NCBI GenBank assembly: GCA_015711895.1
Contig: MU158627.1
Coordinates: forward strand, 1 to 14,138
Direction: 5' to 3'
Length of the DNA: 14,138 nt
Origin: Candidatus Solincola tengchongensis
GTDB lineage: Bacteria; Actinomycetota; Geothermincolia; Geothermincolales; RBG-13-55-18
Numbering within the stretch: the stretch's first letter is position 1; each line of letters begins with the position of its first letter. Positions 5,992-13,064 of this stretch are shown one piece after another. The position numbers were made by a program, and so were the translations under genes. The notes beneath the pieces were generated by a model, which saw only the letters and a list, made by a program, of their open reading frames with translations, was not told the origin of the DNA and did not search any database.

Positions 5992-6625
5992 CGCGTGGAT
6001 GGAGGGGAGGACCGGAGAGAATCCTTCCTATGGACGCGCCGTCTTCCAGATAAAGCGGGACGCCGGAACATGGCATGCGTCCCTTAAATTCCCGACTTTT
6101 GGCGTTCCGCCCGAGAAGAAAGCTCGCCGTATCAGGTGGGGAGGGCGGCGCGCCTTTAAATGCCCATGTTCGCAAAAAGAAAGGTGGGTTTGAGGCGAAC
6201 CTCCAGAAGAAAGATAGAGGCCTCTGGTGCTGCATCTTTTTGGAGGGCACTTTTCAGGTTGAAAAAAGTCGATAAACCACCCCGTCATCCCGGCAAGAGA
6301 GGCAAGAACGAAAGGAAGAAAGGGGTGATTTCTCCGATTCTTGGAAGAAGACGACCAGGGAAAAACCTCTCTCACCGCAAAGGACGTCAGGAACGGGGAA
6401 AAATTTTTCCTGCCGCATGGCCAAAAGGGAAAGATTTGATATATCTTCAAGGAAAGGGCGCGCGGAGGCCTTTTCCTCCGGCGGGCAGGGAGACGATGCG
6501 GGGCTTCTGCCCCCTATCCCATCACGGGAGCATGTCGAAGCGGGAGGCACGGGGACTGGCGGAATGGGGGACGGGACGCCGCGCGAGGAGCCATCGGGAA
6601 AACACGGACCTTTTCGAGGTGACGA
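5992..6625. other. Long stretch without a recognised gene, AT-richer and purine-biased
   Basis: No frame on either strand gives a protein-like sequence or a known motif. Bases about 6070-6460 are visibly richer in A and T than the flanks, and the + strand carries many GAAAG/AAGAAAG runs. The stretch contains a perfect 14-base palindrome, GGAAAAATTTTTCC (6397-6410), enclosed in a CAGGAA...TTCCTG pair. Two further hairpins are CGGAGG-CCTTTT-CCTCCG (6463-6480) and GGGGC-TTCT-GCCCC (6500-6513), neither followed by a T run. I could not fit tmRNA, RNase P RNA, SRP RNA or a known riboswitch. It presumably holds promoters for the divergent flanking genes. Confidence 0.4.
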
Positions 6626-7267
6626 ATGGCCCTGGAACACACGCCGCAAGAGTTGGGAGAGGCACGGGAGGCCGCTGTCCGCAGGTTCCGGTCGTTGGAC
6701 CCCTCCTGGATGGCCGCCCGCTCGGGCACCTTCTATTCCTACCCGGGACGGCGTTTCGTCGTCCCCTTCTTCGGCGAGAGGTACACGGTATCCTACCCCG
6801 AGGGAGTGGTCAGCCGCGAGGACGGCAGCGCCTCCGGGGCCCGGGAGGCCCTCATCCTCCTCCACTACCTGGTCCAGGCGGACGGGTCCCGGGTGCGCGG
6901 CCAGTGGGTGGCCTACCGGGACCTTCCCGGGGCCCGCTATCACGAGCCGGCCTTCGCCGCCGAGGTGGAGAGGCCCCTTTCGCTCGGGCTGGCCGGCCGC
7001 CTGGAGGCTCTGAGGAGGTGGGCTTCCGCGACCGCCCGCCCTGTGGACCTTCCCGGTGACGTGGCGGCCGTCTGGGATGTCCTCCCCCGCGTGCCCCTGC
7101 TTTTGGTCTTCAACGAGGCTGACGAAGAGTTCCCCGCTTCGGCGCGGGTCTTCTTCGACGCCACGGCGCCAAGTTATCTTCCCACCGAGGACCTTTCCGT
7201 CCTGGCGGAACTCGCCGCCCTGCGGTTGCTAGAGAGCGTGGGCGCCCTGGGCGGAGGGAAGGGTTAG
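6626..7267 (+). CDS. DUF3786 domain protein
   Basis: A 213-residue soluble protein matching the DUF3786 pattern through nearly its whole length. The blocks seen are GTFYSYPGRRFVVPFFGERY (34-53), ALILLHYLVQADG (75-87), GQWVAYRDLPGARYHEPAF (92-110), PGDVAAVWDVLPRVPLLLVF (143-162), and EADEEFPASARVFFD (164-178) with SYLPTEDL (183-190). The family is found mostly in anaerobes and has no established biochemical function. The acidic DEEFP block followed by FD is its most characteristic part. There is no signal peptide or membrane segment. The ATG at 6626 has GAGGTG about four bases upstream. It appears to be a single-gene unit, with 233 bases separating it from the next gene. No cysteines or obvious catalytic residues stand out. 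Confidence 0.8.
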   Translation: MALEHTPQELGEAREAAVRRFRSLDPSWMAARSGTFYSYPGRRFVVPFFGERYTVSYPEGVVSREDGSASGAREALILLHYLVQADGSRVRGQWVAYRDLPGARYHEPAFAAEVERPLSLGLAGRLEALRRWASATARPVDLPGDVAAVWDVLPRVPLLLVFNEADEEFPASARVFFDATAPSYLPTEDLSVLAELAALRLLESVGALGGGKG

Positions 7268-7500
7268 GGAAGCGGAGGGGATTGAGCCGCCGCCCCCGGA
7301 ATATCCCGGCACTCGCGACGAGAGACGCATTTCTCCTCGATTGCATCTCGCGGACTCGAACGGCTCGGCCGTGGTTCCGGCTGTTCAAGGTCAGGGACAT
7401 CGGGTATCATTAAGGGCAAGTTATCGTTTTTGGGGAGCGCGCGAAGGAGGTCGGTAGCACACGGCAAGCGGCAAAACCTGGTTTGGTGTGTGCGGCGGCA

Positions 7501-8010
7501 ATGGACGGGATGACGCGTGTACTGGTTCTCAACGCATCCTATCAACCCCTGAACCTTGTGAACCTCAGGAGGGCTGTGGTCCTGGTCCTCAAGAAGAAGG
7601 CGGAGATCATCGAGGAGGGGGAGGGGTATCTGCGTTCCGAGAAACTGAACATGCCCTTCCCCACGGTCATCCGGCTGGCCTATTACGTGCGCGTTCCCTA
7701 CCGCTCGGTGGCCTTGAGCCGCCGCGCCGTCTTCGCCCGGGACAACCATACCTGCCAGTACTGCGGGGGTAGGGCGGAGAGCATCGACCACGTCGTCCCG
7801 CGCAGCCGGGGAGGGGAGCACACCTGGGAGAACGTGGTAGCCGCCTGCCGGAGGTGCAACGCCCGCAAGATGAACCGCCTCCCCGCCGAGGCGGGCTTGA
7901 AGCTGCTACGCAAACCCTTCCAGCCACACGACCACATCTGGTTCCTGGCTCTGGCGGGGGACATCCACCCCAGCTGGGAACCCTATCTGGACACGGCGAT
8001 GGTGGGATGA
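7501..8010 (+). CDS. HNH endonuclease of the actinobacterial VLNASYxPL type
   Basis: A 169-residue protein with the N-terminal signature VLVLNASYQPLNLVNLRRAV (7-26) and a C-terminal HNH nuclease fold. Zinc is bound by C85 and C88 (CQYC) and by C116 and C119 (CRRC). The HNH core is S94-IDH, with D96 and H97, then WENVVAAC with N111, then CNARK. This family is widespread in actinobacteria and several other phyla as a housekeeping-type gene of unclear target. It is not linked here to a transposon or restriction system. ATG 7501 and ATG 7510 are both possible, with no good Shine-Dalgarno for either; an upstream TTG at 7483 seems less likely. The stop overlaps the next start as ATGA, so the two genes are co-translated. 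Confidence 0.85.
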   Translation: MDGMTRVLVLNASYQPLNLVNLRRAVVLVLKKKAEIIEEGEGYLRSEKLNMPFPTVIRLAYYVRVPYRSVALSRRAVFARDNHTCQYCGGRAESIDHVVPRSRGGEHTWENVVAACRRCNARKMNRLPAEAGLKLLRKPFQPHDHIWFLALAGDIHPSWEPYLDTAMVG

Positions 8011-9029
8011 TCCCCTCGGACTTCGATTACTCCGGGCTGGTGAGGCCCATAAGGGAGGACATAATCCATATCGACATCCCCATACCCCATGTCCTGCGCA
8101 ACGTGAACCTCTACCTCTTCCTGGGGAGGGAGCCGGCCCTCATCGACGCGGGCCCCTTTCACCCCTTCCTGGCCGAGGTGGTGGAGGGGGCCCTTCGCTA
8201 CGCAGGGTCAAGCCACCTCTCCTATCTTTACCTGACCCATTCGCACATCGATCACTTCGGGTCGGCGGACAGGATAAGGCGCTCCACGGGAGCGGTGGTG
8301 GCGGCGCACCGGTATGAGGCTCCGCGCATAGAGCGGGTCCGCAGCCGTTTGCGGCGGGAATACCGATGCTATGCCGACCTGAGCGCCGCGCTGGGCTTTC
8401 CCAAAGAGGTCTCGGATTCCGTCTTCTCCATCGCCCATCGGTGGATAGAGCTCTCCGAGCCGTGCCCTCTGGGGCTGAAGCTGGAGGGAGGGGAGAGGGT
8501 CCCGGCTGGAGATCGCCTCCTCGAGGTGGTGCATACCCCGGGGCATACCGCCGGCCACCTCTGCTTTTACGAGCCCGAGGAGGGTATCCTCTTCTCGGGA
8601 GACCATCTCATGCGTTCCATCACTCCCAACCCGGAGCTTTACTGCCCACCGCGGCAAGGCCGCCTCACGGGGCTCCCCCAGTTCATATCCTCCCTGGAAC
8701 GCCTCAAGGACATGCGGGTGGAGACCGCCTACCCCGGGCACGGACGGCCCATAAGCAACGTGAGGAGGAGGATTGACTTCAACATCCTCCACCACCGGAA
8801 GAGGCTGGAGAAGACGGAAGAAGCGGTGATGGAGGGCTGGCGTACGGTGTGGGAGGTAGCCCTGCGGCTCTTTCCCCAAGTGAGGGACAAACCGCCCGAC
8901 GTGGACCACTTCCTGGCCCTGAAGGAGGCTTTGGGGCACCTGCTCATCCTGGAGGAAGGAGGGCGGGTGAGGCGCCGGGAGGAAGATGGGGTGTGGCGAT
9001 TCGAGCCCGCCACCGCCCGGCCGAATTGA
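8007..9029 (+). CDS. Metallo-beta-lactamase fold hydrolase with C-terminal winged-helix-like region
   Basis: A 340-residue MBL-fold hydrolase. The metal site is complete: H78, H80, D82 and H83 in THSHIDHFG, H180 in HTPGHTAGH, D199 in LFSGDHLM and H245 in YPGHG. The C-terminal third (about 258-330: LHHRKRLEKTEEAV, then VDHFLALKEALGHLLILEEGGRV) resembles the helical/winged-helix tail of LACTB2-like proteins, which suggests thioester, acyl or nucleic-acid ester hydrolysis rather than antibiotic resistance. The start ATG overlaps the HNH stop by four bases (ATGA), and there is no signal peptide. The stop TGA (9027-9029) lies inside the -35 of the tRNA promoter. Co-expression with an HNH nuclease is seen; a shared pathway is only inferred. 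Confidence 0.88.
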   Translation: MIPSDFDYSGLVRPIREDIIHIDIPIPHVLRNVNLYLFLGREPALIDAGPFHPFLAEVVEGALRYAGSSHLSYLYLTHSHIDHFGSADRIRRSTGAVVAAHRYEAPRIERVRSRLRREYRCYADLSAALGFPKEVSDSVFSIAHRWIELSEPCPLGLKLEGGERVPAGDRLLEVVHTPGHTAGHLCFYEPEEGILFSGDHLMRSITPNPELYCPPRQGRLTGLPQFISSLERLKDMRVETAYPGHGRPISNVRRRIDFNILHHRKRLEKTEEAVMEGWRTVWEVALRLFPQVRDKPPDVDHFLALKEALGHLLILEEGGRVRRREEDGVWRFEPATARPN

Positions 9030-9054
9030 AACGGCGGGCGGGGATTGATAATAT
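9026..9054 (+). promoter_or_regulatory. Sigma-70-type promoter for tRNA-Arg
   Basis: TTGAAA (9026-9031) and TAATAT (9049-9054) are separated by exactly 17 bases, a near-consensus housekeeping promoter. Transcription would start at about 9061, some 20 bases before the mature tRNA 5' end. The -35 box overlaps the stop codon of the preceding hydrolase gene. Confidence 0.7.
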
Positions 9055-9079
9055 TTTGATGGCGTTCTGAGAAGACGGT

Positions 9080-9154
9080 GCCCTTGTAGCTCAGCGGATA
9101 GAGCAGTGGCCTCCGGAGCCACGTGCGGGAGTTCGAATCTCCCCAAGGGCACCA
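9080..9154 (+). tRNA. tRNA-Arg, anticodon CCG
   Basis: A full cloverleaf of 75 bases can be drawn. The acceptor GCCCTTG pairs with CAAGGGC. The D stem is GCTC/GAGC. The anticodon stem GTGGC/GCCAC carries loop CTCCGGA with anticodon CCG. A 4-base variable region is followed by the T stem GGGAG/CTCCC with loop TTCGAAT. The discriminator is A9151, and CCA is encoded at 9152-9154. CCG reads CGG, an arginine codon used often in this GC-rich sequence. A run of six T (9155-9160) follows at once and may end part of the transcription. Read-through would continue into the zinc-ribbon/TPR gene. Confidence 0.97.
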
Positions 9155-9173
9155 TTTTTTGCGGGGGAAGGTC

Positions 9174-9740
9174 GTGGCCGGAACTACACGGTGCTTCAAC
9201 TGCAGCAAGGAGATCCCCGCCGGGGTGGAAAGGTGCCCCGTCTGCGGATTCGCCCTCTCCGGAGGGCGCATAGAGGCCATAAAGGAGGCCACGGAGCTCA
9301 ACTCCCGGGCCCAGCTGCACGACTCGCGCGGCGAATATGTGGAATCCATCCCCCTGTACCGTCGCGCCGTCGAACTCTATCCCGAGTTCGTGGTAGGATG
9401 GTACAACCTCGGGGTGGCCCTCGGAAAAGCGGGACGCCACGACGAGGCCGTGGAGCCTCTGAGCCGGGCCATCGCCCTCAAACCCGATTTCGCCGCCGCC
9501 TATACGGCCCGCGGCGATGTGCGGGCTTCGGTAGGAGATCACTCCTCGGCTGTGGAAGACTATTCCATGGCTATCGAGCTCTACCCGGATTACGCGCAGG
9601 CCTATTATAAGAGGGCCCTGGCCTGGATGGAAATGGGGAGGACCCGGGAGGCGGTGCAGGATCTCGAGGACTACCTTTTCTACAGGCCTCACGACAAGAG
9701 GGCGCGCCGGCGACTGGAGAGTCTGAAAGGTGGTGAATGA
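9174..9740 (+). CDS. Zinc-ribbon plus TPR-repeat protein
   Basis: A protein of about 188 residues. The N-terminus carries a small zinc ribbon, C7-x2-C10 (CFNC) and C21-x2-C24 (CPVC). Four tetratricopeptide repeats follow at roughly 40-73, 74-107, 108-141 and 142-175, with clear A/G/Y helix positions such as AVELYPEFVVGWYNLG and AIALKPDFAAAYTARG. A short basic tail ends the protein. TPR arrays serve as protein-binding scaffolds, and the ribbon may bind nucleic acid or protein. There is no signal peptide or membrane segment. GTG 9174 is chosen, preceded by GGGGGAAGG; the frame is open into the tRNA, but a start there would translate tRNA sequence. The stop overlaps the next gene as ATGA, so the partner is probably the LSm-like protein. 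Confidence 0.8.
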   Translation: MAGTTRCFNCSKEIPAGVERCPVCGFALSGGRIEAIKEATELNSRAQLHDSRGEYVESIPLYRRAVELYPEFVVGWYNLGVALGKAGRHDEAVEPLSRAIALKPDFAAAYTARGDVRASVGDHSSAVEDYSMAIELYPDYAQAYYKRALAWMEMGRTREAVQDLEDYLFYRPHDKRARRRLESLKGGE

Positions 9741-9970
9741 AGATCGTGCAGGAGGAGAATGTCTTTATCCCTCTGCTGAGCTCCCGCGGTGAAGGCGAGC
9801 TCATGGTCTGGACCAGGGGCGGGCATTATTTCCGGGGGAACCTGGAGAAGGTGGAGGAGGGCGGAATCCTGGTGCTCAAGGACGTCAGCTGCACCCTGGC
9901 CGGCGAGAGGCATGAAAGGGAGTTCGTGTACCTCTCCCTCGGCGCCGTGGATGCCATCTCCTGGGAGTGA
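9737..9970 (+). CDS. Small protein with LSm/Hfq-like beta-barrel pattern
   Basis: A 77-residue protein of unknown family. The pattern GELMVWTRGGHYFRGNLEKV (19-38), then EEGGILVLKDV (40-50), then EFVYLSLGAVDAISWE (62-77), resembles the Sm1 motif (a strand with RGG..FRG, a turn, then a hydrophobic LVLKDV strand). A C-terminal strand ending in an I/V-x-x-I element follows, as in Sm2. If the resemblance is real, it could form an oligomeric ring binding RNA. This is a visual match only. There is no transmembrane segment. Translation is coupled to the zinc-ribbon/TPR gene by the ATGA overlap, and GGTGGTGA lies just before the ATG. The gene is probably real, since the pair is compact and codon use matches its neighbours. 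Confidence 0.65.
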   Translation: MKIVQEENVFIPLLSSRGEGELMVWTRGGHYFRGNLEKVEEGGILVLKDVSCTLAGERHEREFVYLSLGAVDAISWE

Positions 9971-10125
9971 CGCCTCTCGTGATCGGCCTTCTCTCTGACC
10001 GACGGAACGCCCTTACTTCCCTGAAGGACGCTCAACGCCTTCTCTCGAGAGGCGATGTGGGCTCGCGAAACGGTGTTCCGTCGCGGCGGGATTCATCACC
10101 CTTGCATCAGAGCGGGCCGACGCAC

Positions 10126-10167
10126 TGCGGGGCAATCATGGATCCGGAGCCGCCGCATGACCCCGCA
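10126..10167. terminator. Long hairpin between convergent genes, possible bidirectional terminator
   Basis: TGCGGGG (10126-10132) pairs with CCCCGCA (10161-10167). Inside it TCATG (10136-10140) pairs with CATGA (10156-10160), giving 12 pairs with one CAA bulge. It lies between the LSm-like gene (+) and the DUF1844 gene (-). No T run follows in either direction, so factor-dependent or structural termination is the most that can be claimed. A shorter palindrome, CTCTCGAGAG, lies at about 10042-10051. Nothing else is recognised in 9971-10172. Confidence 0.3.
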
Positions 10168-10172
10168 CGATG

Positions 10173-10817
10173 TCACCCCAGCCGCTTTTTTAGCTGCACG
10201 TAGTTCAGCTGGAGGTTGGCCAGGGTGCCGCGAAAGGGCTTAAGGCTCTCCTCCGGTATCTTCCCCTCCGCGCCCTTTATCATGGCCTCCAGCAGGTCTA
10301 TGGCCAGCAGGGCCTGAGAGAGGTCCCGGTATTTCAGGTTGACGCTCTCCGGCAGTCCCATCTTCAGGTAACCCAGGCTGGCGAACTGGTTCATAACCGT
10401 GAGGGTCACCTCCTCCACGGTGACCCTTTCCAGGCTTTCCTCCACCAGACGGCGGAACTCCTCCTCGCTCACCTTCTGCCTTTTCGCTTCACCGCTTCGG
10501 GAGGCCGCACCGCTCTCCTCGCCCACTTTCTCTTCGGAATGGGTCTCGCGCCCCTCCGGAGTCTCGGTCGTCGTCTCTCCTCCCCGCGAGGAGGCAGCAG
10601 CTTCTCTCGTCCTCCGCTCGGTTCCCCCGCCGGCGGAGCCGCCATCCTTCGTTGTGGCCCGGCCTTTCTTTCCGGCCTGCCCTGCGGACTCGCCGGGGTT
10701 CTCCGCTTCCTTCCTCCCGGGGTCGGAAGAGAAAACGGCGTCCTTTTCCTCTCCTGGAGTGCCGGCGCTCTCGGAGGCGATACCTTTATCCCTTATCTCA
10801 TCCCTCTCCTCGGCCAT
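10173..10817 (-). CDS. DUF1844 domain protein with long disordered N-terminus
   Basis: A 214-residue protein. Residues 1-118 are low-complexity, rich in Glu, Gly, Ser, Lys, Arg and Thr, and almost surely disordered. Residues about 117-213 form the conserved part: SEEEFRRLVEESLERVTVEEV, VMNQFASLGYLKMG, then DLSQALLAIDLLEAMI and LANLQLNYVQLKK, which is the DUF1844 pattern. That family is short and mostly helical and has no assigned function. The long charged N-terminal arm is unusual, since many relatives have a shorter one. ATG 10817 is the first sensible start, with GGGAG ten bases upstream. A good -10 lies 25 bases further upstream. The gene stands alone and is convergent with the LSm-like gene. 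Confidence 0.8.
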   Translation of the reverse strand: MAEERDEIRDKGIASESAGTPGEEKDAVFSSDPGRKEAENPGESAGQAGKKGRATTKDGGSAGGGTERRTREAAASSRGGETTTETPEGRETHSEEKVGEESGAASRSGEAKRQKVSEEEFRRLVEESLERVTVEEVTLTVMNQFASLGYLKMGLPESVNLKYRDLSQALLAIDLLEAMIKGAEGKIPEESLKPFRGTLANLQLNYVQLKKRLG

Positions 10818-10841
10818 GAACACCACGCTCCCTTCGAGGAT

Positions 10842-10847
10842 ATTATA
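10842..10847 (-). promoter_or_regulatory. -10 box (TATAAT) for the DUF1844 gene
   Basis: The minus strand reads a perfect TATAAT 25 bases before the ATG at 10817. At 17 bases upstream the -35 position reads GTGATG, a poor match (three of six to TTGACA), and falls inside the first of two direct repeats. A weak -35 with repeats across it suggests control by a DNA-binding protein. Confidence 0.55.
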
Positions 10848-10849
10848 AT

Positions 10850-10920
10850 AACCACGACATGGGGCATCACCACGCTGAACACCGAGCAACCAAGACATGG
10901 GGCATCACCACGCGGAACAG
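10850..10920. repeat. Two direct repeats of about 33 bases, 38 bases apart, at the DUF1844 promoter
   Basis: Copies at 10850-10882 and 10888-10920 share the exact core GACATGGGGCATCACCACGC (10856-10875 and 10894-10913) and differ at three positions over 33 bases. A shorter echo, CACCACGCT, recurs at 10821-10829. The copy near the -10 box covers the -35 position. They may be operator sites, or a small tandem duplication. Confidence 0.7.
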
Positions 10921-11212
10921 CGGCTCTCCAGGCGTCATCCCCCGAATAGGCCGGGAAAGTTCTGCCTCGAGCTCCGGTAGGGGAAGATCGGATCTCCTGG
11001 TGGCGCATCGCCCGCGAGCCACCGCCCTCCTGAGTATCTGCCCGGTGACCTGGTCCGGCCGGGACCCTTGCGGACCCGGGTAGGGTAGATCGGATTACTA
11101 AATCGGGTATCACCTTGGGCTGGTTGCACATAAGGCTCCGACGGGCGGACCATCAAGGTGGGCGGTCCGGGATGAAGCCCGGGAATCCGATAATTCTTCG
11201 GGGTGTCATTTA

Positions 11213-11248
11213 CAGGAGCCGCTTCCCCGGACGTCGACCAGGCGAAAC
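11213..11248 (+). repeat. Dispersed 36-base repeat, copy 1
   Basis: The copy begins CAGGAGCCGCTTCC, continues through GTCGACC and ends GGCGAAAC. It differs from copy 2 (11330-11365) at three positions. The palindrome GTCGAC lies in its middle. In one frame it reads RSRFPGRRPGE, but no gene surrounds it. Confidence 0.7.
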
Positions 11249-11329
11249 CGTGGAGTGGATGATCGCCGTTATGAACCCAGAAAATTTGGCCATCCTTTAA
11301 GTCAGGTCACCCTTTAAGGCATAGTATTG

Positions 11330-11365
11330 CAGGAGCCGCTTCCTCGGAGGTCGACCGGGCGAAAC
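11330..11365 (+). repeat. Dispersed 36-base repeat, copy 2
   Basis: This is the second copy, 117 bases after the first, with the palindrome GGTCGACC in its centre. In the equivalent frame it reads RSRFLGGRPGE. The flanks on both sides differ from those of copy 1, so the repeat unit is short and sharply bounded. Confidence 0.7.
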
Positions 11366-11764
11366 AGCCGGATGGGCACCGGCAGTCAGATCCATGGAAA
11401 TTAAATAGAATCCTGTAAGACATTGCCCTGGGAGACAGTTCCACCCCGCGGAGACGGTCGGATCTTGCGGGTTCTTCCTGGAGGTCGAGTCCCTGTCGCC
11501 TGCAGGATGCTCAAGGTGTCAACCGGTTAAATATCGGTCCACTTCCCTTCATCCACGATGTTGCCGCCTCGAGTGGGAGTATGTTGAAAAGTCGCGGAAA
11601 CTCGGCTGGTTCCAGAGGAATAGCCACGGAAAGTAGAACAAGGGGGAAAGGAGATGAGGGGAGGAGAGAGGGGATAGGAAAAAGGAGGAGCGAGGAAAGC
11701 GGGACATGGGGAAGGATGCAGGGAGGTAGGAGAGGCGCCTCAATGCTGCCTTTGGCGGCCGAGG

Positions 11765-11781
11765 ATGGCCTTAAAGGCCAT
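11765..11781. promoter_or_regulatory. Perfect 17-base palindrome upstream of the protease
   Basis: ATGGCCTT-A-AAGGCCAT is a perfect 8+1+8 inverted repeat, about 155 bases before the protease start. It could be an operator for a dimeric repressor, or the closing helix of a leader RNA, since AAAGG and GCAAAG motifs follow it. Confidence 0.4.
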
Positions 11782-11850
11782 AAAGGTGAATTAGCCGATA
11801 TCCGGGATATAGAGCAAAGTTTTCCGGTATGCCGACCCCTCGCATATGCG
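11782..11850 (+). ncRNA. Possible decayed leader RNA (weak resemblance to cyclic-di-GMP-I riboswitch)
   Basis: AAAGGTGAA (11782-11790), a hairpin ATATC-CGG-GATAT (11798-11810), GCAAAG (11814-11819) and CCGGTATGCCGA (11824-11835) occur in this order. In cyclic-di-GMP-I aptamers the order is AAAGGCAAA, a stem, ACGCAAAGC, a variable helix, then GCCGGGUUGCCGA. The variable helix and the GNRA loop are missing here, so at best this is a damaged aptamer. Its place directly before a strong terminator and a secreted protease fits a riboswitch layout. Chance resemblance is a serious alternative. Confidence 0.22.
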
Positions 11851-11852
11851 GC

Positions 11853-11894
11853 AAGAGGAGGAGGGGGTTTCCGGACACTCTCCTCCTCTTTTTT
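11853..11894 (+). terminator. Strong intrinsic terminator in the protease leader
   Basis: AAGAGGAGGAG (11853-11863) pairs perfectly over 11 bases with CTCCTCCTCTT (11880-11890). Four more T follow, so the T run is six long (11889-11894). It ends only about 40 bases before the protease ATG, and no gene lies upstream on this strand for nearly 1.9 kb. It is therefore best explained as an attenuator or riboswitch expression platform for the protease. Confidence 0.8.
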
Positions 11895-12631
11895 CGTGAG
11901 GCGTGCCGGCTCCGATGCAAAAAGAGGGTCAGGGGATGAGCCCTTTGCGGGGCTTTCGGAGGTTGGCCATCCGATTGCTGTTCCCTATTCTCCTGCTTCT
12001 GGCGGCGGCGGGAGTGGCTTTCGCCGCCGGCGGCGGGGCCAGGCCTCCAAGGATTCGGGGTCGGCAGTCCCCGGGGCAAGCGGGGAAAAGTACTTCCGGG
12101 CCAGGTGCTGGTGGGGTTCCGCGAGGGAGCCGGGGCAAAGACCATGGCCGAGGTGTGTCGGGAGGCGGGATTGTCCTCCGTGATGCGGACGGTGCGCTCC
12201 CGCGGCCGGGAGAAGGCCCGGTATATGCCTTCAAGCCCGGCGTATCCGTCGAGGAGGCGGTCGAGGGTTTGCGCCGCCGCCCGGAGGTGGCCTTCGCCGA
12301 GCCCGATTACCTGCACAGGGCGATATACACCCCCGACGACCCCGGCTTCGTCGATCAGTGGGGGTTCCAAGACACGGGGCAGGTCATCCAGGGAAGCCCC
12401 GGCGTTCCGGACGCGGACATCGACGTCGTGGAGGCCTGGGACCTGGTGAGCGACCTCGGCAACAGCCCCACGGTGGCGGTAATCGACACCGGAGTGGACC
12501 TCGACCATCCCGACCTGGTGAACGTGCTCTGGACGAACGCGGGCGAGACGCCGGGCAACTGGACGGACGGCGACGGCAACGGATACGTGGACGACAGCCG
12601 GGGCTGGAACTGGGCGGGCACCTCCAATTTC

Positions 12632-13064
12632 TACTACAACAACCCCTGGCACCTGGGACTTGACGGGGACAGCCAGATCTACGCACAGTCCATAACGGGG
12701 AGGGGATGTGACCTGACCTCGGTGGGAATCATGCTCTCCAAGGCGGGTGCCCCTACCCAACCCATCGACGTCTCCGTCCGTGCTGACCTGAACGGCGCGG
12801 ACCTGGCCTCGGCCGTCATCCAGCCCTCGGAGGTCTCCTCCACGGAACAGGAGGTGACAAAGGACCACTCCGGCGCGGTGAGCCTCGTGGAGGGAAACAC
12901 CTACTACCTGGTCGTCGGCACGTCCCAGAGCGACGCGAGTAACCATTATCACCTCAATGACAACCGGAACACTTACGATTATTGCGTCGGGGGCTGCGAG
13001 AGGGGTTATGATTCGAGCACTTCCAGCTGGATCAATCATATCGAGGGTGACCTTTATTTCCACA
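12632..13064 (+). other. Extra beta-rich domain inserted in the protease catalytic domain
   Basis: Between GWNWAGTSNF and NANRNPRDDNGHGTH, where subtilases normally have only a short loop, lies a domain of about 130 residues. It contains AQSITGRGCDLTSVGIMLSK, VSVRADLNGADLASAVI, AVSLVEGNTYYLVVGTS and DLYFHTN. The alternating hydrophobic strands and the pattern TYYLVV...Y..DLYF resemble jelly-roll modules found on secreted bacterial proteins. C12709-type and CVGGC cysteines could form a disulfide. This part is in one unbroken frame. Confidence 0.6.

Larger units (their letters stand above)
10921..11852. other. About 930 bases without a recognised gene
   Basis: No frame gives a protein-like sequence on either strand. 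The stretch holds two copies of a 36-base dispersed repeat (listed separately), with a possible third partial copy near 11475-11489 (TTCCTGGAGGTCGA). It also holds a purine-rich tract on the + strand (about 11637-11740), a 17-base palindrome and a possible leader RNA. It appears to be non-coding sequence between the divergent DUF1844 and protease genes, perhaps with the debris of mobile or repeated sequence. Confidence 0.45.

Noticed and set aside
6028..6450. A 140-codon minus-strand gene in the AT-richer island
   Set aside because: No motif, no good ribosome site, and composition of a chance frame.
9123..9173. Start of the TPR gene inside the tRNA
   Set aside because: This would require translating the tRNA's 3' half. 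The zinc ribbon starts just after GTG 9174.
8208..9692. A 494-codon open frame on the minus strand
   Set aside because: It runs antisense through the hydrolase, the tRNA-Arg and the TPR gene. Its translation is His/Pro/Gly-rich without motifs. High GC makes such long antisense frames common.
10850..10920. CRISPR array
   Set aside because: There are only two copies with a 5-base spacer, and they lie on a promoter.
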